Below, piece by piece: positions 10,250 to 21,658 of a stretch of 64,000 nt of DNA (position 1 is its first letter; the number at the start of each line of letters is the position of its first letter). A program made the translations under genes and the position numbers. The notes under the pieces were generated by a model that saw only the letters and a program-made list of their open reading frames with translations, was not told the origin of the DNA and made no database searches. This stretch comes from Bathynomus jamesi. Lineage: Eukaryota; Arthropoda; Malacostraca; Isopoda; Cirolanidae. Location of the stretch: assembly GCA_023014485.1 (NCBI GenBank), contig JAJOZX010012288.1, forward strand, positions 1 through 64,000, given 5' to 3'.

Positions 10250-12450
10250 AAACACATTCCAGAGGCAGAAGGAATATTTGAAGGCTTAAATAAATTCAAA
10301 GAAAGTAGACTTGGAAAGTGTAAATAAAGAATTAAAGGAAGTAAATTGTACAACTTTACGAGAAGACTCCAGAACAAATACTAGGTATAATGGAGTCTGA
10401 AACAAAACCTATATTACTGAAGCATGTTCCAGAGAGACAAGAGAGAAAACGTAGCGAGCTCGAGAGAAAAATCAGGACACTATTTAGACAACGGAAGCAA
10501 ACCATAAAACAGCTCTACAGATGTAAAACTGACGCAAGGAGACTCAAACTAGAGAGGAAACTAGGCGAAATAGAAATGGACCTAAAGCAAACATTCATAC
10601 ATAAGACAAACGAGGAGGAAAACAAGGTAGCAGAAAACAAAAAATAACCCAAAATACTTCTACATTTTTGCGAAAAGAAAAATGCAGTGCAGAGAGTATT
10701 GGTCCGTTGATAGACGGGGAGGCCAAACACACAAATGACCTCAAAAAAATGAGCGAACTGCTTCATAGAAAACTCAGATAAATTTTTCGACATTGATGCA
10801 AGTCAGCCAAGGACAAATTCTGGCACAAACCTATATTAATGGACTTGAGAGTTCTCGGAAGGAGATGTAATTAAGGCTATCACAGATGCGAGACAATTTG
10901 GCACCAGGGCCACACACATGGAGTGCCACATTTCTGAAGAAATGTAGAGTGTATTGCCAAACCGCTATACTTACTATGGAGGAAATCACTTGACACGGGA
11001 CAAATTCCACTGCCATTAAAGAACGCGAACATTGCCCCTTTATTCAAAGGTGGTAACAGAGCAATACCCAACAATTATCGGCCGGTAGCTCCCACCTCAC
11101 ACCTTATAAAATGCTTTGAACGTATAATTAGAAGCGAAACTACCTACTACCCACAAGAAAAGAACTTATATAACCCAAATCAACATGGTTTCAGGGCTGA
11201 AAGATCATGCGTTACAACTATAAGACCACCAGGAGAAAATATTGGAAACTGTGTCGAGGACAAAACATATATGTAATCTATACTGACTTTGCTAAAGCCT
11301 TCGATAAATGTGACCATGGAATTACAGCACAAACTTAATACAGGAATTACTGGAAAGCTGGGAAGATGGATATTTAATTTCTTGACGCAAAGAACAGAGT
11401 GGTTGTAGATGGAGTCAAATCGGAAGTCTCGGAAGTAGAGAGCTCTGTCCCACGAGGGACAGTACTAGCTCCCTTGCTGTTCATAACAATGATTGCAGAT
11501 ATCAATGACAGTATTGTATCATGTTTCGCAGATGAGAGAAAGATATGCAAAGAAAATATTGAACGAAGGTGACATAGAAAGAGAACAAAACTACATTAAA
11601 ACATTCCAGAGGGCAGAAGACAACAATATAAAGTTCAACGAAGAAAAATTCCAACTCCTAAGATATGGTAATAACAAGGAGTTACAGAAAAGTGTACAAA
11701 ACTCTGCAAGCCAAAGAAGATGATATCAAATCCACAAGTCAAGGATCTTGGAGTAATAATGTCGTCGGATGCAGAATTCAGAGAGCACTATAACATCAAA
11801 ATAATGGGAATCATCTGGAGGAGCTTCCGCAGCAGAAAAGTAAACATCATGCTCAAATTATGGAAGAGTCTAGTCCTACCAATAATTGAGTACTGCTCAG
11901 TGCTCACAAGCCCATACAGAAAGAGAGACTGCGAACATTGAAGCTCTACAAAGGACTTCTACATCTAAGATAGAGGAAACGGAAGGTGGTGAAGACTACT
12001 GGTCTCGACTACAATCACTGAACTACTCTCTCGAATGAAGGCGCGAGCAGTACACAATAATATACATATGGAAAATACTTGAGGGCTCTGTCCCTAACCT
12101 TAGAAATAAAAACAAACAAACTGGAATGAGAGAAGACGAATATTTTGTATGGTCCCAGCTGCAGTGGAACAAGAGGCCATGAAAACCAGGATGGAAAATA
12201 CCCTCAAAATACGAGGTCCAAAGCTTTTCAATGTCCTACCAGAAGAAGTGAGGAATCTCCAGCACACCGACCTGAATAAATTCAAGAACCAGCTGGACAG
12301 ATCCCTGTGCAAAGTCCCTGACCAGCCACGCGTGGCTGGCTACGAGGGAAGGAGATCAGAGAGCAATTCACTCCTTCACCAAATCCCGCACATGAGGCGG
12401 GATGTTGCAGAGGAGTCGACCGTACGTCGACCCTGAACAGTCGTTCGAAC
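10250..12450 (+). pseudogene. LINE-A copy 1, ORF2 relic
   Basis: Plus-strand pieces of an APE-type LINE ORF2 from which the endonuclease is absent. A basic pre-RT helix region (RKRSELERKIRTLFRQRKQT) lies at 10430-10510. Next come a PLFKGGN..NYRPVA block near 11040-11090, QHGFRAERSC near 11190, YTDFAKAFDK near 11285 and VPRGTVLAPLLF near 11450. The polymerase core reads FADE instead of FADD near 11525, so a catalytic Asp is replaced. A C-terminal tail runs to about 12350. Many frame changes. The segment 11570-12440 matches 30300-31180 (LINE-A copy 2) nearly throughout. Confidence 0.88.
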
Positions 12451-12490
12451 TCACCTAAAGTGAGTATATATATTAGTGTTTAATAACATG

Positions 12491-13815
12491 TGGGACGCAC
12501 TTCCAGGATGGATTCAGAACCTGAAAACAATGAAAAAAGTTTATATAAACATATGTCTGAAATCGCTTTCTTTCTGAGTTACAGCCCGTTGTGTGTTCCA
12601 GCAAGTATCCGCCTTACCTTTAACCCTTTCAGCCCTGAATTTTTTGTAGGGTTAAGTTATGAATGCGTGTATTTGAAACATTAGCAGTTGGCATCTTCAG
12701 TCCTTAAAGGGTTAAAGGAACTGACTGACGCGTTCAAACACTAGGTACTGCTCGGATTTTCTGGCATCCTTGTTCTACGTTGGCGAAACATTTCAACGTT
12801 GTCAATGGGTGTCACGTAAACGATGGATTTCAGATGACCCCACAGGTAAAAATCGAGTGGATTCAGGTCTGGGGAGCGAGCAAGCCACGCAATGGGTCCT
12901 CCACGGCCTATCTATTTATCAGGAAAATGGTCATCCAAATAGTGTCTAGTTACTCGACTAAAATGAGGCGGAGCGCCGTCATGCATAACCACATAAGACG
13001 TCGGACACCAAGAGGAACTTCATCTAATAAATCGCTTAAATCATTCCTTAAAAAAGGAATAGGATTCTCCCTGTTAATCTTCCAGGCAAAACAAAAGGAT
13101 CGATTAAGTTGTCGGCAATAAGTCCTGCCCATAACATTGATACTAAATTATTATTGGTGCCTTGACTGGATGATGGCATGCGGATTCTCTTCGACCCAGT
13201 GACGAGTGTTGTGAAAATTGATCACGCCATTTCTTGTGAAGGCAGCCTCATCACAAAACACGGAGGATAGAAAAAAAAGGATCACGCGCACACTGGTTGA
13301 AGGAACCAAGTACAAAAAGCTTCTCGTGGTGGGAAATCAGCTTCAGTAAGGCCTTGTACTCTCTGAATGTGATATGGGTAAAGCTGTTCTCGTAAAATTC
13401 TCCACACAGTTGTGTATCTTACACCCTCTGCTGCTGCTGCTATCCTTCGGGTGCCGACACCAGGATGTTCCTCCACGCGATTCAGGATCTTCTCCTCTAA
13501 CTCAACAGTTAACAGTCCTCCAACTCAACTAACGCTGATTGGTCTACCACCATCTGAAACTAGCTTGTTGAATGATCCTGTATCACCAAGACGCTCGTCT
13601 ATTCTCTGAAAGTATTCTTATCTGGCAGACGGCGATTCGGAAACCTTTCCGCGGCCGCATTACACTCAAAAACCCTGTCGGAAAGTAGTGTTTGTAAACA
13701 GTTTGAGGAAAGAATTGCTGGAACACAAAACGGGCTGTAATTCGGAAACAAAGCGATTCCGGGCACATGTTTATAAAACTTTTTTCAGGTCCTGAATACA
13801 TCCTAAAAGTGCGTC

Positions 13816-13818
<3 letters not shown>
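12491..13818 (-). mobile_element. second IS630-like transposon with ~110-bp inverted ends
   Basis: Ends begin GGGACGCACTT on the left and as its inverse on the right. The similarity extends about 110 bases inward, through a shared ACAGCCCGTT word and GTGTTCCAGCAA. The interior carries a minus-strand transposase relic. The right end abuts (TA)n. A small palindromic piece, 12616-12716, bracketed by CTTTAACCCTTT and its inverse, lies inside near the left end and looks inserted. Confidence 0.85.
12780..13480 (-). pseudogene. IS630-like transposase relic
   Basis: Minus-strand fragments: a regulatory/HTH block with EEHPGVGTRRIAAAAEGV near 13475-13420; PYHIQRVQGLTEADF near 13380-13335, typical of the linker before the catalytic core; and a PFLRNDLSDLLDEVPL-type segment near 13050-13010. 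The remaining core is frame-broken, and no complete catalytic triad could be read with confidence. The order and the enclosing inverted ends support assignment to the same superfamily as the 8525-9584 gene. Confidence 0.75.

Positions 13819-13857
<39 letters not shown>
13819..13857. repeat. (TA)n microsatellite
   Basis: TA run starting exactly where the preceding transposon ends. Confidence 0.95.
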
Positions 13858-13859
<2 letters not shown>

Positions 13860-13860
<1 letters not shown>

Positions 13861-14680
13861 CCACCCACAATCGCATACATTTCACCTTAAAATTTGTGCG
13901 AATAGAGTACAGACACCATTTAATCCGACGTACGAGTAGTTAGTTAACGGACTTTTTAAACCAAACTAGGATACAAATCTTGATTGCTGATAGCATAATA
14001 GTTTGGTAGGCCCACAAGTGCCTTGACCTAATAACCGACATACGGGCGCTCCCAATGCGAGTTGCGTTCACGGCAAGGTCATCAAAGATTTTTTAGTTTC
14101 CGTCCTCGATGAAAATCGAGAGGATGGGGTACTTATGGCCTCTCATCTCGTACACTTCAACTCATCACACATCCAGCGAGGGGGGGGGGGGACCATAAGG
14201 AGGTTTAACCTAAAGTCCTTTGGTGCAAATTTCAACTAACGTTTTCTATTTTGCTGGACAGAGGAAGAGGAGGATTTAGGGGTTAACCAGTGCATCGTTG
14301 GCCCCAATCCCATTTTTTAGAATCGAAATTTCAAACCATGCAAGAATCTCTGACGCAGGCGCGCGCGCGTGCACACACACCACCTCACTTAAGCACACTT
14401 CCCTACGCATGCACACCTTGTTATAAAAACATTTCTTTCCACTTACAAAGCTTTACCGCTTAAGATTATATTCAAACTTTCGCTTCATCTCCAAATGATT
14501 TTGAGAGAATCCCGTCACTCTTCAATAATATTTAATATCAGCCAAGATGGAAAACGTGTTAATTTAGAAAATTCTATTTTGCATTTAAAAGTTTGTAATT
14601 CTTTTACTGCGAATACAGGATAAATATCTTAAAAGAATACATCTTTTAAAGTCTTAAAAACATGTACTTTATCTAATGGT
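13860..14680. other. non-coding stretch
   Basis: No gene recognised. Contains a poly-G run near 14181-14192, a short hairpin near 14100-14126 and a GC/CA dinucleotide run near 14359-14382. Confidence 0.5.
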
Positions 14681-15448
14681 TAGGGCTGGGACCGGACCGG
14701 ATTACTGGAGCGTAATCCGCGGGATTGGCCCTTCCAGACCGGATCCGGACCGAATTTTTTACCAATTCCAGCAATCCGGGTATTATTATTTTTGGCGAGT
14801 GAATTACCTACAGCATTGACAATGATCTGGAACACACTTATAAGTGTATCAATAAAGTACTTGTGTAAAATGCATGCTTGTCAATTTCGGAATTGTAGCT
14901 GAAAAAGTAGTTTATTAATTATATCTATGTATACTTCGTGGCTTTTGTTTACCTACAGGAATTTTTATATTAAAAAGAATAAGTAAATAAATATATATAT
15001 ATATGCGCGCCTCGGTGGTGTAGTGGTTAGCGTCGCTGACTACGAATCGATTGACCACAGGTTCGAGACCCGGTGACGGCAGCCGGCGCACAGCAAAACC
15101 CAGCTGTTCATCCTTCCACACAAAGAAAACGGTTGGTAGATAAATGGGTACCCTGGGTGGCCTAGTGGTTAAGACGCTGGGCTGCTGGTGGGGCGTGGTT
15201 CGGATTCCACGTTAAACTGTAGGTCTAAGGTAGTGAAAAGCTTGATCTTCGTTAGAATGAAGAATTCGGGCGGAAGCTAACCAAAGGTTTTATATATATA
15301 ATATTATATATTATATATATATAGTGTATATGCCCGTGTGTGTTGAGAGGGGTAATATATTTATAAACTACCGGACCAGACCGGAAATCGGGATATTAGG
15401 CCTACCGGAATCACCGAACCCGATTTTCACTACCGGGCTCCAGCCCTA
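14681..15448. mobile_element. hAT-like MITE hosting a SINE
   Basis: Left end TAGGGCTGGGACCGGA and right end, inverted, TAGGGCTGGAGCCCGG. GGACCGGA-rich words occur near both ends. Flanks read TAATGGT on the left and TAGTGGT on the right, a possible degenerate 7-8 bp duplication. The interior has no open frame, and a dimeric SINE is inserted at 15005-15290. The hAT assignment rests on the end sequence style. Confidence 0.65.
15005..15290 (+). mobile_element. dimeric tRNA-derived SINE, copy 1
   Basis: Two tRNA-like units in tandem. Unit 1, about 15009-15080, has an A-box-like GGTGTAGTGGTTAGC and a perfect B box GGTTCGAGACC. Unit 2, about 15149-15221, has TGGCCTAGTGGTTAAGACGC and the B box GGTTCGGATTCC. 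A linker of about 65 bases (with CAGCTGTTCATCCTTCC) joins them, and a tail ending near AAGCTAACCAAAGG follows. TA runs flank both sides. Such units drive polymerase III transcription, and copies move with LINE machinery. Another full copy lies at 31253-31537 and a single-unit copy at 54104-54238. Confidence 0.88.
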
Positions 15449-15464
15449 TAGTGGTCAAGATCCA

Positions 15465-15685
15465 TCCCAAATGTAATGATGGGTTGTTTAACCTCCTTCG
15501 CAACATCTAAGGTCAATGACGGAGGGAACACCTACAGCTTTGTGTGGGATCCGACCTGTGGGGATCGCTAAATAATTTGGACGGAGAGGAATGCCCCCCA
15601 TCCAATTACTCGCTCGACCCAACGTCTCTTAAATTCGCTGATCGACGGGAAGCGAGGTTACCATACTGGCCACGACATAGGCCAT
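15465..15685 (-). mobile_element. 5S-rRNA-derived SINE, minus copy
   Basis: On the minus strand the head reads as a diverged 5S rRNA: GATCAGCGAATTTAAGAGAC, then a segment matching the intermediate element and GTAATTGGATGGG of the 5S internal promoter. Downstream it has GGATCCCACACAAAGCTGTAG and a tail with GACCTTAGATGTTGCGAAGG and GGTTAAACAACCC. The same head-body-tail order is found at 15856-16066 on the other strand. This places it in the SINE3 class, which uses a 5S promoter. Confidence 0.85.
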
Positions 15686-15811
15686 TCCAATCCAACTTCA
15701 GATGCTTTGATTTAAATTACATTTTCCATAATACTGCCGAAGATTAAAGGTACTGAAAATTCAAACTTTTGACGTGGGTTAAACCTTTTGCTTTTAAATT
15801 ATATTACTTGG

Positions 15812-15815
<4 letters not shown>

Positions 15816-15847
<32 letters not shown>

Positions 15848-15855
15848 ATATATAT
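15816..15855. repeat. (TA)n microsatellite
   Basis: TA run between the two opposed 5S-derived SINEs, directly before the head of the plus copy. Confidence 0.9.
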
Positions 15856-16066
15856 GCTACGCCGTGGGCTTTGTCGTAACACCGCTTCCCGGAGATCAGC
15901 GAAGTTAAGCGACATTGGGTCTGGGTAGTAGTTGGATGGGAGACCGTCCTCTGCGCCCAGATTATGTAGCGACCTGTGGTTCGGATCCCACATAAAGCTG
16001 TAGGTCCCCTCCATCATATGACCTTAGATGTTGCGAAGGGGGTTAAACAACCCCAATTAAAAAAAT
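15856..16066 (+). mobile_element. 5S-rRNA-derived SINE, plus copy
   Basis: The head at 15856-15970 is about 115 bases, the length of 5S rRNA. Its outer GCTAC and GTAGC can pair like helix I. It carries GATCAGCGAAGTTAAGCGAC and TAGTTGGATGGGAGACC, the conserved internal control elements of 5S genes. Then follow GGTTCGGATCCCACATAAAG, CTGTAGGT and the tail CCTTAGATGTTGCGAAGG with GGTTAAACAACCCC, closing in an A-rich and TA run. It is not a functional 5S gene: the middle is diverged and it is fused to a non-5S tail. Confidence 0.9.
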
Positions 16067-16092
16067 GATATATATATATATATATACACATG

Positions 16093-16326
16093 TCAACCAT
16101 GCGACCTACCATTTCTATGGTTGAGCCGTATCCATGTAAACTTGCCATTAGAAGTTCGCTGTGAGAAGCGAATGTCCCTTAATTTCATTCCCTCAAAGTA
16201 CGAACAAGACAATCGACGGTTTAGATCGTTTAACACTTCCATCGGAATATCACCCATATCTCCATTTTTCCATTTGTTATAGAATTTATTATAATTAATT
16301 ATTGTTGTCTTGCATCTAACCCTCAT
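16093..16326 (-). other. unassigned open frame, 77 codons
   Basis: A short minus-strand frame with a mixed, protein-like composition (MEVLNDLNRRLSCSYFEG, then RFSQRTSNGKFTWIRL). No domain is recognised. It could be an exon, a transposon fragment or chance. It is listed only because its composition is less repeat-like than its surroundings. Confidence 0.2.
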
Positions 16327-16929
16327 CCCTAAATTTTATTAGACTATGCATGCACATTGCATGTGGCATGATTTGAACCCTTGTTTCTACTTCTTTATTC
16401 ATTTACTTAATTCTTCCTCAAATGTACCCAATTCCTTAATATTTACTGTATACTCATAAGTATATATATTTAATTAATAGTTTCACTCACTCTTTGTACA
16501 ATGACTATAAACCTTTCATTACTGTATTTCTCTAATTCGTTTCTTCTAATTTCTCCCAATAATGACTTAATACTGTACGTACGAATTAAATAACTATGGC
16601 GTATTAATTATGAATTAACGTATTGCATAATTTGATAAACTATGACGTCATAAAGTAACTTAATTCCCTTCACATTTTCCATACCTTGAATACTGAATCA
16701 TGTCTTTAGTATGTGGATATCTTTAGTATTCAATGTATGGTAAATTCTTTTATCATAATAAAAACTTTACACTCTATAAGTCATTATTTATATGTTGTTC
16801 CCTGTCTGGTGTTATGCAGTATAAATATTATTCGACCATATTCATTCATACCTCCATGTCCTTTCCTGACCGCTATCTTTTATTAATTACACTGGTATGC
16901 ATCAATTTTGCTGTCAAGGGTTTTGTAAG

Positions 16930-19605
16930 TGATTTTTATAGAGCTTTTCCTGCTGATTTCGAATCTGCAATCCGTTTTTCTCAATCAGCTCAGGTTATCC
17001 GGCTATGGCCTCATAAGTAAAATAGAATTTTTCGTGATTTTGTCAAAGCGGAATTGGAACAGTAACATCTATCATCACTTGTTTCACTTGTATAATATCT
17101 TTTTTTACTTTTCAGGCATATAGATAAAATATTTCATAATGAATAGAGCGTGTAAAAATTATCCCAATAGATTCTGCTACATATGTGGGACGGTTACCAT
17201 GCCAAATAACCAGTCCCAAATCACTAAATTTGTGAAGACAATGTATAGAGCATACTTTGGAATTAAGCTAGGGGACCAGGACAAACATTTCGCCCCTCAT
17301 ATGTGCTGCAAGACGTGCATTGAAAATTTGAGAAGATGGAGCAAAGGCAGAGCGAAATCTTTGCCTTTTGGAATTCCCATGATTTGGAGAGAAGGAAAGG
17401 ATCACGTGACAGATTGCTATTTCTGCATGACAAACCTCCAAGGTGGGCTTATAAATTTATTTTCTTAAATATTTTGAAATCCTCGTATGAAACTTGACAT
17501 AATATTCACCATAATGTAATATTCACCATATATAGCATAATATTCACCATAATGGTAATCATACATTTACATATACATATTGTTATAGAAAATACATTTA
17601 CACATACATATTGTTATACAAGTTACATTTACATATACAATGATTGTATATTTTCTTTCTTTTCATTCATATTGTCCCCGAAGGGACAATATGAATGAAA
17701 AAGAAAGAACATATACAGACTCCATCGACCTATTTCATATCTTACAGACCGCAGCCTTCCCTCACGAGCCGCCACTGTCTGAATGCTTCTTCTATTTCAT
17801 ATGCAAGTTTATATCCATGTTTCTGTGTTTCTATTTTCAGGAGTTAACAAGAAGAATAAACACATTGTTGTATACCCTGACATTCCTTCTGCTATGAGAC
17901 CTGTACCCATGGTCCTGGAATTCCAATACCCGACCCACCTCAAACCCTGGACTTCGATGATTCTGATGATGAATCAATGACCAATGCCAATGACCAGTCC
18001 CAGTCGTATATACCTCAAAATACCGCTTCAAATGAGCCGAGGCCTCTCAACCAGGCCAAACTTAATGATCTTACCAGGGATTTAGGACTTTCCAAATTAG
18101 CTGCCGAGATCTTGGGCTCACGACTTCGAGAGGACAACTTGCTGGCTCCGGGAACAACATTCTCCTGGTATAGGAAACGAGAGGAAGAATTCCGCAAGTT
18201 TTTTGCAGTGCACGAAAATACCTCTTCTTAGTGTACTGCTGCAATGTTGAGGAGCTAATCGAATCCTTGGGCCTGCCATATAACGCATCAGAATGGAGGC
18301 TATTTATAGACTCGTCTAAACGAAGTTTGAAAGCAGTACTTCTCAACATTGGGAATAGGGTTGCATCAGTCCCTGTAGCACATTCCGTACAACTTACTGA
18401 GAGCTACGATAACATGAAAATTTTACTGGATGCTCTCGTATACGACCAACATAACTGGAGGATCTGTGGAGATTTGAAGGTAATACTAATATCATAAGTA
18501 AACTATTGCTATGACTATGTTGTTTTTCCAAAGGTTATTTGAGAGCGTATAAGAACACTTAACTTCCCCACAGAAGTGATACAGTCCAATGCATAGATTT
18601 TTTTATCTGATAGAACAAATTCTCTAAATTCTTAAATATTTTCATTTTTTTCAGATTGTGGCATTTGTATTGGGAATGCAAGGGGGATCACGAAATACCC
18701 ATGTTTCCTCTGCAAATGCGATAGCCGAGCGGATGAGAAGCACTATGCACAGCGTGAATGGGCATCCAGAGAGAATTTTGAACCTGGGTCGCATAATGTC
18801 GTTTCAGTGCCCCTTGTACCACCAACAAAAATTTTGCTCCCACCACTTCATATTAAGCTGGGCTTGATGAAAAAGTTCATCAAATCAATGAATAAGGAGG
18901 GTTCAGCATTCCGATATCTCGAGAGTAAATTTCCTCATATATCTGATGCTAAACTAAATGCTGGGGTTTTTGATGGTCCTCAAATTCGAACTTGATCAAG
19001 GATATTCAGTCGAAAACGCAATGACTCCAACTGAGAAGAATGCCTGGCAGGCATTCAAATCAGTTGTCACTGATTTTCTTGGCAAGAGTAGAAGTCCAGA
19101 ATACGAGTCCGTTGTCGAAACTTGATGGAAGCTTTCAAAGCTCATGGGTCGCGCATGTCCATAAAAATGCACTTTTGTGGTCCCACTTGGACTATTTTCC
19201 TGAAAATTGCGGGGATTATAGTGAGGAACAGGTGAACGATTTCACCAAGATATCAAAATAATGGAAGAGAGGTACCAGGGAAACTGGGATATCAATATGC
19301 TGGCGGACTATTGCTGGTGTTTCAAGCGAGACGTGCCGAAGAAAAACACAGACGAAAGCCAAAAAAACTTCATTCCTTCCTCGATAAACTTTTTTCCATA
19401 TTCATTGTATGAATAAAAGTATTTATTCACACAATGTTTTCATTTTTCACGAGTGTTCTTATAATATTACTCGTATCTACAGTGTTTAAGCTAAAAAACT
19501 CAATAAATTTGGGGATAAAATTGGACTTATAATAAATGGCCAATAGAGAAAAAACCTGACCTGATTGAGGAAAACCAATGTCATTTTCGAATTCAGCATG
19601 GTCGA
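16930..19605 (+). mobile_element. unclassified DNA transposon with imperfect inverted ends
   Basis: The left part, 16945-17010, and the right part, about 19540-19605, are inverted copies over some 60 bases. They share CTGAWTTCGAA, TTTTYCTCAATCAG and TCAGGTT words. They enclose a multi-exon transposase-like gene on the plus strand. The exact termini and target duplication could not be fixed by eye. Confidence 0.65.
17139..19390 (+). pseudogene. transposase-like protein with zinc motifs, broken, apparent introns
   Basis: Exon 1 (17139-17445) encodes an N-terminal zinc-type domain: FCYICG, then HMCCKTCIENLRRW, then CYFCMTN, which give paired CxxC motifs. A GGTGGG boundary at about 17440 and a TTTTCAG acceptor near 17840 suggest a spliced intron. 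The second part (17840-18490) has LNDLTRDLGLSKLAAEILGS, then WRLFIDSSKRSLKAVLLN and WRICGDLK. After another intron-like gap (TTTTTCAG near 18653) come CFLC in an alternate frame, ILLPPLHIKLGLMKKFIKS and FDGPQIR. The last block has LLWSHLDYFPENCGDYSEEQ. Stops and frame shifts occur after 18231 and after 18990. I recognise the family as a widespread uncharacterised transposase-like protein of invertebrates but cannot name its superfamily. Confidence 0.7.
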
Positions 19606-19609
19606 ATTA

Positions 19610-21300
19610 TATAATATGAGTTGAAAAAACCCTCACAGCAAACAAAAACATTTCATATGCATACCAGTGTTATTCGTTCATCTACCTGTTGTCCATCTAT
19701 GCCCTATCAACATTATCAGTCCATGTTTACTCGTGCCCGTCTATATTACACGCACAACCTATTGTGTGACGTACCATTATGTGTACAATACTTTACGCAT
19801 TCGTACGTGTCCGCTAATGATCATGATTACGTACGTAGCTACTTGCATGTAAATACGTCCACATGTACGCAGTCACTCATTTAAAAAAATTTACTCTTTC
19901 TTTTAATTATTTAACCTCTCGCAAGATACTCGTTAATGCTGAAGTATTCATTCAAATTCCGATGACGTCGCCAAAAGCAAGCTTCTGAAATCGAAATCAT
20001 ATCTCTTGCTTCTACTACAAATTTATAACATTAAGATGTTATATTATTATAATATACTGTATTGTTTCCATGTCAGGCCATTGGTTCGTTATCTGCTTAC
20101 GACACACAAGTTATCCACGTTCTCATTACTTGTACTTACTATTTCTGCCTAACTGTCATTCAAATTCTATATTACTTATGCGTCACGCGTACTTTCAATG
20201 GGAAGTACACCGTATCTTTCCTCCGCTTTCCTCATCGCTGGCTATTTAGGCTTTCAAACTCTGATAACCAACCATTTTCTAATAATATTTGACAATCATT
20301 GTTAACTATAAATATATAACATTGTTGTTAATCCCCTTTAAATTATAGAACAACGGATAACTCTCCATTATATAAATTGTATCAGATACGTCAATTAAAT
20401 TGTAATTGACTGTAATAATTTAATATGATGTACTTAATGCACACGGTGCATGTCGGCACCCAAAAATGTATACTTTACAAAATTAGTACCTTTTGTTAAT
20501 TTTGTTAATTTTTTTATCTTTCTAAATTTGGTTACAATGCTTAAATTATGCTTAACGTCAAGATTTGTTTAGATCTCCAGTAAAGTGGGAACTTAACCTT
20601 CAACTGCACTCCCCCAAAATTTAGACTTATTTCTTGTATAGTAAATTAAATAATTCCTGCCTTAGCCCTTGGCCCGAGGAGGCCAAACCTCCTTCCCTTT
20701 AAATTCCTATCTTAGTCACCAGGTGAAACCTCTCCCCCTGTAAATTTCTGACTATCAGTGCCTCGTTCTGTATATAGTTCGTGTAATAAAAATTATACGA
20801 GTGAACGAAGACTGCCATTGAGAACTGGTGTTTCCATTCACTACTTCGGAAAAAACTTGGGAGAAACTAACATCATTGTTACTAGGATGCTCTACGCCCC
20901 TACGGCTAAGGCCGAGCTTAACCAAAATTGGATCGTCCAAAGTGCATTCATCATATATTTATTAAAAGTCGCAAGCGGGCAGTGGTACACACACACACAC
21001 GTACGTACGTTTTTGAAAAGGACTAAAAAGTATTAATTTATACAATTAAAATTTACAAGCACTTATAAACTGAAAAGCAGTAAAGACGGTGGTACTGACA
21101 GAGTTTGAGGTCCCCCCACCTCGCTCCCTCCCTCTCGCGCGCGCACGCACGCACTTATATTCAACTTTAAAATTAGTTGCATATTAAAAATCATAGTTTG
21201 CTATTGACCACCACTGATTTGAAGAAAATTCCTAAATATTTAAAATAAGAGCATGTAGTAGCAAATGCAAACACTTCACTTTTCTACGTGAAGGTCAAAT
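19610..21300. other. non-coding stretch
   Basis: No gene recognised. AT-rich, with several ACGTAC words near 19790-19870 and a short CA/CGTA run at 20991-21010. GC- and CT-rich simple sequence occurs near 21117-21150. Confidence 0.5.
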
Positions 21301-21303
21301 TAT

Positions 21304-21443
21304 GATGATAAAAACCCACTCTAATAGACAGTTTATTTCCACAACAGTTTCGATGCCCAGTGGAATCCTCCACCCGAAGAGGCTGCCAGTGGCATCGAAA
21401 CTGTTGTGGAAATAAACTCTCTATTAGAGTGGGTTGTTATTAT
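21304..21443. repeat. 140-bp near-perfect hairpin
   Basis: Left arm 21304-21363 and right arm 21386-21443 are inverted copies. Both carry AACCCACTCTAATAGA, TTTATTTCCACAACAG and TTTCGATGCC. The loop is about 22 bases. No coding content. It may be a small foldback element. Confidence 0.9.
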
Positions 21444-21573
21444 TTGCATAGTAGCTTCGCATTGCATCACCTTTCAGAAAATGAAAATAGAGAATGGAGG
21501 TTAAGTAGGCCCTATATTCAATACACTTCACTTGAGTAGCTCATAAAAAAATTTAAACGGACTTTGGACGACA

Positions 21574-21575
<2 letters not shown>

Positions 21576-21652
<77 letters not shown>
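21576..21652. repeat. (TA)n microsatellite
   Basis: About 77 bases of TA ending just before the mariner's left end. Confidence 0.95.

Positions 21653-21658
<6 letters not shown>

Noticed and set aside
15009..15080. Genuine tRNA gene
   Set aside because: Repeated at 31253 and 54104 with the same linker and tail, so it is a SINE head.
15856..15970. Functional 5S rRNA gene
   Set aside because: The middle is diverged, there is no T-run terminator after GTAGC, and the sequence continues into a SINE body and tail found again at 15465-15566.
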